Shown: piece after piece, positions 54,629 through 64,000 of the stretch
Position numbering within the stretch: the stretch's first letter is position 1
How the letters are laid out: every line of letters starts with the position of its first letter
Source: Tupaia tana
Taxonomy: Eukaryota > Chordata > Mammalia > Scandentia > Tupaiidae
Length of the DNA stretch: 64,000 nt
Direction: 5' to 3'
Assembly: GCA_026018925.1 (NCBI GenBank)
Contig: JAKSZU010000002.1
Coordinates: 50,457,337 to 50,521,336, forward strand
Notes under the pieces: generated by a model
The model's database searches: none
What the model saw: only the letters and a program-made list of their open reading frames with translations
Told to the model about the DNA's origin: nothing
Position numbers and translations under genes: made by a program

Positions 54629-55705
54629 TGCTCTTTTCTGGCTGGAACCGGCTGGAACCGTGGAGGGCTTTCAAGAGAAGAAAAAGGGAAAGGCTCCTGC
54701 TGTGGCAGAAGCCACCAAGAAAAAGGCTCCTGCTGTGCCAGAAACTCTTAAGAAAAAGTGAAAGAATTTTACAGAACTGAAGATCAAGCACCTGAGAAAA
54801 AAGTTAGCTCAAAGATGCTTCGAAAGGCAAGGAGGAAGCTTATCTATGAAAAAGCTAAGCACTATCATGAGGAATATAGACAGATGTACAAAATTGAGAT
54901 TCGCATGGGCAGGATGGCAATAAAAGCTGGCAACTTCTATGTACCTGCAGAACCCAAATTGGCGTTTGTCATCAGGATCAGAGGTATCGATGGAGTGAGC
55001 CCAAAGGTTCAAAAAGTGTTGCAACTTCTTCGTCTTCGCCAGATCTTCAATGGCACCTTTGTTAAGCTCAACAAGGCTTCAATTAACTGATTTGGTTATG
55101 GCAAAATTAATAAAAAGCGAATTGTTTGACAGATAACTCTTTGATGTTCAATCTCTTGGTAAATTTTGCATCATCTGCATGGAGGATCTGATTCATGAAA
55201 TCTATACTGTTGGAAAACTCTTTAAAGAAGCAAATAACTTCCTGTGGCCCTTCAGATTATCTTCTCCACGAGGTGGAATGAAGAAAAAGACCACCCATTT
55301 TGCAGAAGGTGGAGATGCTAGCAACAGGAAGACCAGATCAACAGACTTATTAGAAGGATGAACTAAGGGACAGCAGTTAGCGTAATGGCTATGTCGCTGG
55401 ACTGCCATGTAGTTGACCGCGGTTCACGTCCCGGACCCGGCGGCTTAAACTCACGCCGGGCATATGTGCGTACGTGCCCAAGATTCCAAGAGGAGAATGG
55501 AGGAGAAGGGATTGCAGCATGGCCATCCCCCCTGGGGGGTGATTTCTCGCTTTCTGTCTCTCTCTGTCTGTCTGGCGAGCGCACGTGCCCTATAGCAAAA
55601 ACCTCTCCAAAAAAAGAAAAGGAAAAAAAAAAAAGAACGAAGAACTAATGTATCCACCATGGTTATTTTTGTAATCTGGTCAGTAAATAAACAGTGGCTG
55701 TTGCC
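54629..55705 (+). pseudogene. RPL7: RPL7 processed pseudogene, split by a SINE
   Basis: An intronless copy of ribosomal protein L7 mRNA. It begins with the RPL7 5' UTR (CTCTTTTCTGGCTGGAACCG, the GCTGGAACCG unit duplicated), so the copy is full length at the 5' end. Disabling lesions: the start ATG is GTG; an early TGA (54759-54761) follows the second lysine-rich N-terminal repeat; about 26 codons are deleted after KLNKASIN (near 55088); small indels follow around 55130-55170. Frames matching L7 resume at 54758-55087 ([29 protein letters not shown]) and 55179-55361 ([13 protein letters not shown]). The stop codon and 3' UTR with AATAAA (55685) are present but separated by an A-type SINE. The tandem N-terminal KKKAPAV repeat resembles the rodent-like form of L7. 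No poly-A tail is clear. Confidence 0.93.
55368..55633 (+). mobile_element. A-type SINE inside the RPL7 pseudogene
   Basis: It was inserted right after the L7 stop codon region. Imperfect target duplication: GAAGGATGAACTAA before and GAACGAAGAACTAA after. It therefore postdates the pseudogene. Confidence 0.9.
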
Positions 55706-55894
55706 TTGCCTTAACTGTTGTGGCACATCTTGGTGCTTGGTAAAATTAAGCCAAAACTTCTGTAAGACTAAGGTCCATTTTTTAATTTTGTGAAAATCAC
55801 TTAGGGACTGTTAAAAGGCTTTTTTCCTATACAGGAAAGAACTAATGTTTCCCCTTTTAATTTTGCTGAGTAAAAATGGGTTTATTCAAAGGAA

Positions 55895-56205
55895 AAAAAA
55901 ATACAGGACGACTGTGAGCCTCCCTCTAGAAAATGGTGAAGAAAATTGAAATCAGCTAGTAGGCCAAGTACACTTGCTTCTTTTGTGGCAAAACCAAGAT
56001 GAAGAGGCAAGCTGTGGGGACCTGGCACTGTGCTTTTGCATGAAAACTATAGCTGGTGGTACCTGAACATATAATAGCACTTTATTGTCATAGTAAAGTC
56101 TACCATCAAAAGGCTGAAGGAACTGAAAGACCAGTAAAAGCACTATGGACATTCAGGACATCACTAGCCTACAATAAATGGTTTAATTTATGTAGCAACA
56201 ACAAC
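55895..56205 (+). pseudogene. RPL37A: RPL37A processed pseudogene, 5'-truncated
   Basis: Sequence from about 55930 reads as RPL37A mRNA: KMVKKIEIS, then the zinc-finger region (YTC.F.GKTKMKR), the WHC..CMK segment, and the C-terminal RRLKELKDQ with stop near 56137. Two consecutive in-frame stops (TAGTAG, 55955-55960) replace the Gln-His after KIEIS, and further frameshifts occur in the SLRK and GGAWTYNTT segments, so no L37A protein could be made. The 5' end of the coding region is missing. The 3' UTR carries AATAAATGG (56173) and ends in an A/C-rich degenerate tail. The copy lies about 200 bp downstream of the RPL7 pseudogene, same strand. Confidence 0.9.
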
Positions 56206-56349
56206 AGCAACAATAAATAAAAGAGAAAGAGAGAGAAATACCTGTGTTATTTTGGGCAAATCCCTTATTGTATCTCTTAGGATCATTGATTCTTAATATG
56301 TAATATGACTGGGTTAAAAATAAGATGTTTAACTTCCCTTAAGAATCTA

Positions 56350-56600
56350 AAAATAGGGACCAGCAGATGGTGTAATGGTTATGTCTCTGAACTCCCATGT
56401 GTTTAACCTCAGTTCAACCTGGACCTGGTGGCTTAAAACTCATGCCAGGCGCGTGTGCATGCATACCCAAACTCCTATAAAGAGAATGGAGGAGAGGGGG
56501 TTGTGGTATGGCGATCCCCCCTGGGGAATGACTTCTCAGTTTCTGTCTCTCTGTTTCACCTGCTAGAGCACGCACCCTATAGCAAAAATCTAACAATAAC
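56350..56600 (+). mobile_element. A-type SINE with (AAC)n tail
   Basis: GGGACCAGCAGATGGTG head; ACCCTATAGCAAAAATC then (AAC)n to 56632. Confidence 0.9.
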
Positions 56601-56639
56601 AACAACAACAATAACAACAACGACAAATCTAAAAATAAA

Positions 56640-57080
56640 ATTTTTCATTAAGTCTGGGTATCCATACTAGATGAACTAAATAAAGTGTGTGTAATAATGG
56701 ATACTAAATGCATATGCCATATTGTATCTGGAATCCTCTTGAGATTGCAATATTAAATATTAGTAATTGATATTAAAATTTAATTCACAGATGTTGTAAT
56801 TATTTTTATTAAAATGATTTTTCTAATTAAAAATATTTGAAAACATAATCAGAACATGCTTAGCAAATAAACAGGAGACCAGTGAATGAGCGGGATCAGT
56901 TTTCCAGTATTTCTAGAATAATATATACAGAGAGATTTGTGAAAACAAATAAGATACTTGCTAAATGACCCAGAAGTTGTTCCTTGAGTCTAAATAATGT
57001 AGGTAATATGAAATGATGGTAAGGTAGGCAGAAACCATGTCTTGATTTTCTAAAGATCCATAATAAGGAAATTATACTTC
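56640..57080. other. No recognisable feature
   Basis: AT-rich, nothing recognised. Confidence 0.4.
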
Positions 57081-57082
57081 CG

Positions 57083-57258
57083 GGTTGGCAGGTAGTACGG
57101 TGGTTAAGGCACTGGACTCTCATATGCCTGACTGTGGTCTGTGTCCCAGACCTGGTGACTTGCTTTCTTACTCTTCCTCCCTTTCCCTGTCTCTCTCTGG
57201 TGAAATTAAAGAATAATAAATAAAATTAAATAAATAATTCTAAAAAGAAAAGGAAATT
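57083..57258 (+). mobile_element. B-type SINE
   Basis: GGTTGGCAGGTAGTACGG head; CTGGTGAAATTAAAGAATAATAAAT tail. Confidence 0.88.
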
Positions 57259-57319
57259 GTACTTCATTCTACGGACAGCAGTGTGGCATTACAAACTTAG
57301 GAATTGTGAAGGAATGTCT

Positions 57320-57585
57320 GGACCAGCAGTTAGCATAATGGCTATGTCGCTGGACTCCCATGTGGTCGACCGCGGTTCGAGTCCCGGACCCGGTGGCTTA
57401 AAACTCACGCTGGGCATGTGTGCATGTGTGCCCAGGATCCTGAGAGGAGAATGGAGGAAAAGGGATTGTGGCATGGCCACCCCCTGGGGGGTGATTTCTC
57501 ACTTTCTGTCTGGCTCTCTGTCTGTCTGGCAAGAGCAAGCACCCTATGGCGGGAATCTCTCCAAAAAAAAAAAAAAAAAAAAAAA
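57320..57585 (+). mobile_element. A-type SINE
   Basis: Flanks GGAATTGTGAAGGAATGT on both sides (57300, 57586). Confidence 0.95.
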
Positions 57586-57609
57586 GGAATTGTGAAGGAA
57601 TGTGATCAA

Positions 57610-58130
57610 GTCACATCTTTGGAAAGATGTAACTGACAGCAGGATGGTGCGGAGGGAAGAGAGCCAAACCCAGACTTAGGAGATGACTACATCAGCCTCT
57701 GAATGGCAGAAAGAAGACTCAGCCAAGGTAGATTGAATGACTTTAAGCCATTTTAAGATGATATAGTCAGCGATATTTGGTGAAGGATTGGATGCAAAGA
57801 AGAGGGAGAAATGACTTTATTTACTTATTTGAAGATGGCACCCAGGTTATAAATTTGCATGCGAAGTTTGAGGAGGTTAGAATTGGTTGCAGGTTGCTGT
57901 TATTTCAAAAAGAACAATGCAGGGAGGGCATGTGGAGAAATCATGTAAGGAAAGCCTTTTTATTCCCCCTCAAAATTTAAATAAAAGAACATTTAAGGAA
58001 TAAATACACAGGTAAATGTATATATATTATCCTGTGTTTCAAATGAAATAAAAACAAAAAACTGTAAAACAAACAGAACCAGTTATTTAAGATGTATCAT
58101 TGGAAAAAATTAGAAAGAAACTAAAGATTT
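57610..58130. other. No recognisable feature
   Basis: No repeat or gene recognised. Confidence 0.4.
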
Positions 58131-58134
58131 TAGC

Positions 58135-58375
58135 AGCAGGCCCAGCTGTGGTGATACAGGTGATAGGTGCTGCTGGCTCATAGCAGAGACATACAGGAGG
58201 CCCCAGGGTTTGTTCTGAGTCAACGTGAGTATGTGGTCCTGGCTGGAAGGAAGGATGGGAGGGGCATAGAGGTGGGGGGATCACAACTGGTAAGATCCTG
58301 TCAAGAGTGCTTCTCTCTGTTTCTCTCTGTTTCTTTTTCTCTCTCATGACATAAATAAATAAACAAAAATATATT
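58135..58375 (+). mobile_element. D-type SINE
   Basis: GGCCCAGCTGTGGTGATACAGG head; TTTCTCTCTCATGACATAAATAAA end. Confidence 0.68.
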
Positions 58376-58496
58376 TGAACACTGGACTTGACTTCAAATA
58401 TTGTCTTTGTCCAATTTTAGTCACAACTCGATGTTTCAGTCGAAGAAAAACAGTAATAACTTTTCTTGAGAGGCTAGCAAATGTATAATTCTTCTT

Positions 58497-58747
58497 CTTT
58501 TTGTTTAAATGTTTTTGCTATAGGGCACATGTGCTCAGAGAGAGAGAAACAAAGAGAAGGAAAATGAGCAATTACTCCCCAGGTGCGAATGGCCACATCT
58601 CAATCTCTTCTCCATTTTCCTCTTAGGATTTTGGGGACACATGCATATGTGCCCACTGTGATTTTCAAGCTGCCGGGTCCAGGACTAGAACTGCAGTCCA
58701 TCATATGGGAGTCTAGTGCCTTAACCACTATACCACCTGCTGGCCCC
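58497..58747 (-). mobile_element. A-type SINE
   Basis: Target AAATGTATAATTCTT at 58480; copy AAATGTATAATTTTT at 58748. Confidence 0.9.
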
Positions 58748-58762
58748 CAAATGTATAATTTT

Positions 58763-58936
58763 TTAATGAATTATTTATTTAGATTTATTTATTTATTTTA
58801 TTTATTTTAATTGACCAGAGAGGGACAGAGAGAAAGAGAGAAAGTGAGAAAGCAAGCTGCCAGGTCTGGAACTTGAACTGCAGTCAGTCATGTGGAAGTT
58901 CAGTGCCCTTAACCACCATGCCACCTGCCAGTCCCC
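58763..58936 (-). mobile_element. B-type SINE
   Basis: Followed by a third copy of the target, AAATGTATAATTCTT (58937 on). Confidence 0.92.
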
Positions 58937-58954
58937 AAATGTATAATTCTTGTT

Positions 58955-59400
58955 TAGTAAAAGAAATGATCTACTTGAAGGTAAATCCATACTTTGTATA
59001 AATTTATAAATCAATATTAGTAAGGCACATATATCTTGTTTAGAAGTTATATTTTCCAGGTAGCAAGGCACTTAGGCATAATTGTTTATTTGCTGAAATT
59101 AAGTAAATTATGTCTTTGGCTAAGAACTTTTGAATACAAATGTTTGGAATTTAGAAGCTAGGTATTTGATTCTAGAAAAAATGAATTATTATGCAGTAGT
59201 TTCCATGGGAAATCATCTCTCATGTTTTTTCAAATGGATCATATTATTTTTTTTTAGCCCTAAAGTATTTCTTTGTTAAATCAGAAGAACTTGTACTTAT
59301 GAGGAACCATGAGTAATGGCAAATAAATAAATAAACAGAAAACAACATCTTTGGGTTGAGTTTCCATTACTTCTTTGATAACAAATTTGGTTATTTTTAT
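58955..59400. other. No recognisable feature
   Basis: AT-rich, nothing recognised. Confidence 0.4.
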
Positions 59401-59404
59401 TTTT

Positions 59405-59650
59405 TTAATTTGCTATAGGCCATGTACACACTAAAGAAAGAGACAGAGAGAGACAAAGAGAGGGAAAGTGAAAAAGCACCCCCAGGATGGGATGGCCACT
59501 CCTCAGTCCCTTTTCCTTCTCTTTCCTCTCAGGATTTTGGGCATGCACACATGCACATTTGCCTGGCAAGCTACTAGATCCAGGACTTGAACCACACAGT
59601 CAGCCATGTGGGATCCAGCTGCCTAAACTACCAACCCACCTGACTGGCCT
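59405..59650 (-). mobile_element. Old A-type SINE
   Basis: TTTGCTATAGGCCATG to CCTGACTGGCC. Confidence 0.82.
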
Positions 59651-59894
59651 GATAGTTGGTCTCCCCCACTCCCAAAATTAAAAATGGACTCAATAGTATA
59701 GAAATTCCTAAGGAAATTAAAAACAAAACGACTTACTATATGACCCAGCAATTCCTCTTCTGGATTTATACCCAACAGAGAGAAAATCACCACCTCATAA
59801 AGATATCTGCACTCCTATGTTAATTATTATTCACAACAGCCAAGAAAAGAAAACAACCTACGTGTCAATAATAGACAAATGAATAAAGAAAATA

Positions 59895-60088
59895 TAGCAG
59901 CCCCATCAGCTATTGATGAAGGAAGCTGAATCTCACATGGCTGACCATCGCTTGGAAAAGATGCAAGATACGTATACATGGCTCAAAGGATTACAGTATG
60001 ACCATGACTCAATAGGGCGTACTTTCTCCCTCTCCCTCCCTCTCTGTTTCTCTCTGGTGAGCACATGTGCCCTCTGGCAATTTAAAGA
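59895..60088 (+). mobile_element. C-type SINE in L1
   Basis: CATGTGCCCTCTGGCAATTTAAAG end; internally deleted head. Confidence 0.72.
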
Positions 60089-60209
60089 AAATGGAGGACA
60101 TTACGTAAGTGAAATAGGAAGACATAGAAAGAAAAATATTGTACGATCTCATTATTTTATTTGTGGAATTTAACAAAGGGTCAGATATACAGATTTAGAG
60201 AATAAAACA

Positions 60210-60298
60210 GGGCTAGCCTGGTCACACAGTGGTTAAGCACTGTGCATTGGGAGCCAATATCTCACAAGCAGATATGCCCTCTGGCAGTTAAAAAGAAA
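60210..60298 (+). mobile_element. C-type SINE, deleted copy in L1
   Basis: GGGCTAGCCTGGTCACACAGTGG head joined directly to GCCCTCTGGCAGTTAAAAAG end. Confidence 0.7.
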
Positions 60299-60604
60299 GA
60301 GGCAGAATAAAGCTGTGGTTATCAGGGGTGAGTGGGTGGGGAGGAAATGGAGGGATGTAGGTCAGAGGATATGGAGAGAAAGATATGTAGAGAAATAGTG
60401 TATAATATGATGACTGTCATTAATAAAATTGTATGATATTTGGGATTTTTGTTAATAACTAGACTTCAGCTGCCCTTGTCACAAAAAAGTGACACTGTAA
60501 GATGAGAGATATGTTGATTCGCTTCACTACAGTAGCCATTTTATATCTATATGCATCCCTTAACATTAAACCTCAAATACACTCAGTAAAATGTATTAAA
60601 ACAG

Positions 60605-60870
60605 GGGGCAGCAAGTAGCATGAAAATTAAAGTGCTGGATTTCCACATGACTGGCCACAGATTGAGTACTGAACACAGCTGCTTGAAAATCACACTGGGA
60701 GTGTGTGCGTGTGTGCCCACAATCCCAAGGGGAGAAAGGAGAAGGGACTGTAGAGTGGCCATCCCCCCTGAAGGGTGATTCCTCACTTCCCCTCTCTCTT
60801 TCTCTGTCTCTCTCTCTCTGATTACTGCACATGCCCCATGGGGGAAAAAATTAAAAACAAAACAAAACAT
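60605..60870 (+). mobile_element. A-type SINE
   Basis: GGGGGCAGCAAGTAGC head; CATGCCCCATGGGGGAAAAA end. Confidence 0.85.
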
Positions 60871-61452
60871 AAAATGGGCTCAAAATATTAGTAGTATCAT
60901 TAATTTTATGAAGCAGTTAGTTGATTTTTTTAGAAAATTTTTCTTATATATTCAATCATTGTACATCACCACTGCTTGTCAAATGAATTTCCCCAGTATG
61001 AATACACTGCACATCAGTCCAGTTAAAGATATTATCATATACATCATCACCAACAGATGATTCTCCATTTCCGTGTCCCTTGAATGTCTTTTTTTCCCCA
61101 GAGTACACTGTTGAATGTCTTGCCTTTCTATTTTTCTCCTTGATTCCTTTCCTCTCTCCCTCTTCCACCTCACATTCTATTTCCACACTGACTCCAGTAG
61201 CTGCAACTGTTCTCCATATTTCTATATCCTCCCCTCTTTCGGTTTCTGCCATAGAGTGCGGACATTCAGTATTTATGAAGTGAGGACATACAATGCCTCT
61301 CTTTCATAGTCTAGCTTGCTTCACTCAGCAGTTAATCTTCCGTATTTGTCTATTTTCTATTAAATGCCATGGTCTTCATGGTCTTGTTTTTTTTTTTTTT
61401 TTTTTTTAATGAATGAGTTGTTTTCTATAGAGTATATGTGTCACACTTTTTC

Positions 61453-61630
61453 TTTTTCTTTTTTAATTTTTATTTAATTTTATTTATTGGTTAATTTTTT
61501 AACTTGACCAGAGAGAGACACAGAGTGAGAGGGAAAGTGAGAAAGCAAACCACCAGGTCTGGGACTCGAACCATGGTTGGCCATGTGGGAGTATCCAGCA
61601 CCTTAGCCACCATGCCACCTGCTGGTCCCC
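61453..61630 (-). mobile_element. B-type SINE in L1
   Basis: Perfect target TGTCACACTTTTTC (61439-61452, 61631-61644). Confidence 0.94.
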
Positions 61631-61936
61631 ATGTCACACTTTTTCAATCCAGTCATCTGATCATGGACATTTGGATTGGTTCCATGTCTTGCCAATTGTG
61701 AATAATGCCTCAATAAACATGAATGTGCAAGCACTTTTCTGACTGAGTGTGCTTCTATCCTGTGGGTAGATACCCAGGAGTAGAATTTCTGGATCATATG
61801 GAAGTTCTATTTGTAGATCTTTGAGGAACCTCCATATTGTTCTCCACAGTGGCTGTACTAATTTATATTCCCACCAACAGTGTAGGAGAGTTCCCTTTCA
61901 CCACAGCCTTACCAACATTTATTTTTAATTTTTTTT

Positions 61937-62184
61937 CTTTTAGAGTTTTTTGCTATAGGGCGCATGCGCTTGCCAGACAGACAGAGAGAGATAGAAAACG
62001 AGAAATCACCCCCCAGGGAGGATGGCCACACCGCAATCCTTTCTCCTCCATTCTCCTCTCGGGATCTTGGGCATGCACGCACTCACGCCTGGCGTGAGTT
62101 TTAAGCCACCGGGTCTAGGACACGAACTGCGGTCAACTACGTGGGAGTCCAGCGACATAGCCATTATGCTAACTGCTGGTCCCT
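61937..62184 (-). mobile_element. A-type SINE in L1
   Basis: Flanks TATTTTTAATTTTTTT on both sides. Confidence 0.93.
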
Positions 62185-63004
62185 ATTTTTAATTTTTTTA
62201 ATATTAGCCTTTCTGACTGGGGTTAGATGGTATCTCATTGCATTGTTTTCATTTTCATCTCCATTATGAGAAGGGATGCTGAGCATTTTTTCATATGCTT
62301 TTTGTATGTCTTAGAGAGTTATCTGTTCAGCTCGTTTGCCCATCTTTTAATTGGGTTGATCTTGGATGCAGAAAGGCAACAATAGATTTTGTATTTTTGT
62401 TAAGATTACTTATTTAGTCATTCAACAAATATTTATTGATTCTCTTATAACCTATGCACTATTTTAGGCCTTCAGGATCCTGCAGTGAACAAAAGAGACA
62501 TAAATACTTGCTTGTGAGGAGCCCAAAGTCCAGAGAGAACAGTAAGAGCAGATATAAGCTAATAAATTTGTAAGGTATGCATTAAATCAGAATGCTGGTA
62601 AGTGTTGTAGAGAAAACAAAGCTGGGAATGAAGAAAAGTAGTGTTGAGTGAGACTGCAATTTTACATAGGTAGTAGTTAGGGAAGGCCTTATCTAAGTAG
62701 GTATCATAAGAAAGCAAGGATGTGAGAAAGTAAACCAAATCTTTATCTTGGAGGAGAGCATTCCAGCCAGAAGGAACAGAATATGCAAAGGCTTTGGGGG
62801 TGGGAAACAGCTTGTCGAGAATTCAGGAACAGCAAAATAGACAATGTGGATAGACAGGAAGGGAAGGGAAGAATGATTTGGGATTATGTCAGAGAGCTTG
62901 CTGGAGCCCAGATAAGGCCTTTTAGACTGTTTCAGTAATTCAGTGACAAAGGGAGTGAGTATTAAATACAGCAATGGTATGATTCAATTTAGAATTTTAG
63001 AAAA

Positions 63005-63190
63005 TAGGGTCAGTCCCATAGCTTAGAGCTTAAAGAAGCCTGATCCCACGTGGCTAACTGCAGTTCATATCTTGGCCCCAAGCTAAGCAGCTTGAAAAAC
63101 ACTCCAAGCTGAGTGAAAAAAACACTCCCTTTCTGTTTCTCTCTCTGGCAAGCACATGCACCCTCTGACAATAATAATAATTTAAAAATT
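63005..63190 (+). mobile_element. C-type SINE
   Basis: GGTCAGTCCCATAGCTTAG head; GCACCCTCTGACAATAATAATAA end; middle deleted. Confidence 0.75.
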
Positions 63191-63252
63191 TAGAAAGTAT
63201 ATCTGGTTCTGGTGTGGAGAATAGATTGTAGGGATCAAGAGAAGAAGCAAAG

Positions 63253-63526
63253 GGACCAACAGTTAGCATAATGGCTATATCGCTGGACTCCCACGTAGTC
63301 GACCGCAGTTCGTGTCCTGGACCTGGTGGCTTAAAACTCACGCTGGGTGCGTGTGCGTGCGTGCCCAGGATCCCGAGAGGAGTACAGAGGAGAAGAGATT
63401 GCAGTGTGGCCATCTCTCTCCTGGGGGGTGATTTCTCGCTTTCTGTTTCTCTGTCTCTGTCTGTCTGGCGAGCACACGCGCCCTATAGCAAAAACCTCTC
63501 CAAAAAAAAAAAAAAAAAAAAAAAAC
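63253..63526 (+). mobile_element. A-type SINE
   Basis: GGGACCAACAGTTAGC head; 23-A tail; flanks GAAGCAAAG / GGAGCAAAG. Confidence 0.93.
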
Positions 63527-63800
63527 AAAGAGAAGGAGCAAAGAAGCCTTAGGAGGCAATTGCAATAATCCAGGATGGAGAATTGGACCATGACTAGGAT
63601 CATGATAACAAAATTGGTAGGGAAAAGCATCAGGATTCTGAATAATTTTGAAGGTAGAGACAGCAAAATTCACTGAAGTGCTGGATGTGGCATAAGAGGG
63701 AAGGAAGAAAGCAAAGGATGATTCCTGTTATAAATGGCCCGAGCAATTGAAAAGCCAGAGTTGCCATCTACTCAGATGAAGGCTACAGATCGCATAGTAC

Positions 63801-64000
63801 AAATGGGAATCAGGTATTAGGGCATTTTCTCCTCCACACGGAAATGGTTCTATGCCCTGGCCTGCAGGGTGAAGGTACGTGGGGCCCCAAGTAGGAAAGG
63901 ATGATAGATTGAATAAAGACAAAGACACAGACACACAAGTAGAGAAAGCGGGGATCGAGCAGACTGGGCGTCTCTGATGGAGAAGGCCATGGCTCTGAGC
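63801..64000. other. No recognisable feature
   Basis: The window ends in sequence without a recognised repeat or gene. Confidence 0.35.

Larger units (their letters stand above)
59685..60550 (+). mobile_element. L1 ORF2 end and 3' UTR, split by two SINEs
   Basis: TATGACCCAGCAATTCCTCTTCTGGATTTATACCC, AAAGATATCTGCACTCC, ATTCACAACAGCCAAG, GGAGGACATTACGTAAGTGAAATAGG, then 3' UTR. Confidence 0.87.
60905..62375 (-). mobile_element. L1 ORF2 3' end and 3' UTR, split by two SINEs
   Basis: Antisense landmarks: TTTGGATTGGTTCCATGTCTTGCC, CAATAAACATGAATGTGCAAG, ACCCAGGAGTAGAATTTCTGG, GAACCTCCATATTG, ATTCCCACCAACAGTGTAGG, GACTGGGGTTAGATGGTATCTC, TTAATTGGGTTG. 60905-61380 would be a lineage-specific 3' UTR. 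Confidence 0.87.
62410..63800 (-). mobile_element. L2 LINE remnant, split by two SINEs
   Basis: Antisense L2: TCATTCAACAAATATTTATTGATTC, CAGTGAACAAAAGAGAC, GGGAAGGCCTTATC, GAGCATTCCAGCCAGAAGG, ATATGCAAAGGC, then GGCAATTGCAATAATCCAGG, ATTTTGAAGGTAGAGACAGCAAAATT, GAGTTGCCATCTACTCAGATG after the SINEs. Part of the RT-coding region, antisense and broken. Confidence 0.75.

Noticed and set aside
54507..54761. An 84-codon frame ending in lysine-rich repeats
   Set aside because: It joins unrelated 5' flank to the RPL7 pseudogene leader; the RPL7 mRNA copy starts at about 54629.

Overview
The window is mammalian nuclear DNA: AT-rich, intron-like or intergenic sequence with one CpG island, one exon of a recognisable gene, two processed ribosomal-protein pseudogenes and a very dense load of interspersed repeats. 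The dominant repeat is a tRNA-derived SINE, with many tens of copies on both strands. Sparse 7SL-derived SINEs are also present, which by established knowledge are confined to Euarchontoglires. There are no primate Alu, rodent B1/B2/ID or rabbit C elements. That combination best fits a colugo (Dermoptera); this is inference and was not tested against a repeat library.

SINE shorthand used below. A = long type (about 250 bp): tRNA head with a GGTTCGAGTCC B box, a CA/CG-rich middle, a 'GGCCATCCCCCC' motif, and an end reading CCCTATAGCAAAAACCTCTCC plus poly-A. B = short type (about 170 bp): same head, then CTTGCTTTCTCACTTTCCC, TC-rich, TGGTCAAATTAAA tail. C = older A-like type ending near GCCCTCTGGCAA. 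D = a different family with a GTCCAGAGACCTC motif and an end near TCTCTCATGAA. On the minus strand A reads GAGAGGTTTTTGCTATAGGG...CTGGTCCC.

Layout. 1-37 kb: heavily nested repeats. They include an old L1 (6.4-10.9 kb) split by an MLT1-like LTR, which is itself split by three SINEs, and an ORF1-only L1 derivative at 25.5-26.85 kb downstream of an LTR-like block. 37.4-41.9 kb: repeat-poor sequence around the promoter and first coding exon of SNX3 (minus strand, ATG at 40281, splice donor after 40120). 42-51 kb: repeats, including a solo LTR with a 6-bp target duplication inside an L1. 51-59 kb: mostly single-copy sequence with RPL7 and RPL37A processed pseudogenes. 59-64 kb: L1 and L2 remnants with SINEs.

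The only functional gene seen is SNX3. Everything left of 40120 is probably its first intron, since exon 2 was not found; everything right of about 40.7 kb is upstream intergenic DNA. In human, SNX3 lies between NR2E1 and AFG1L; neither neighbour was recognised here. No new multi-gene system was found. The notable signals are in repeat biology: serial SINE insertions at one target site, a fold-back SINE, an ORF1-only LINE, and a small mariner-like MITE pair. A ZNF143-type motif sits in the SNX3 promoter.
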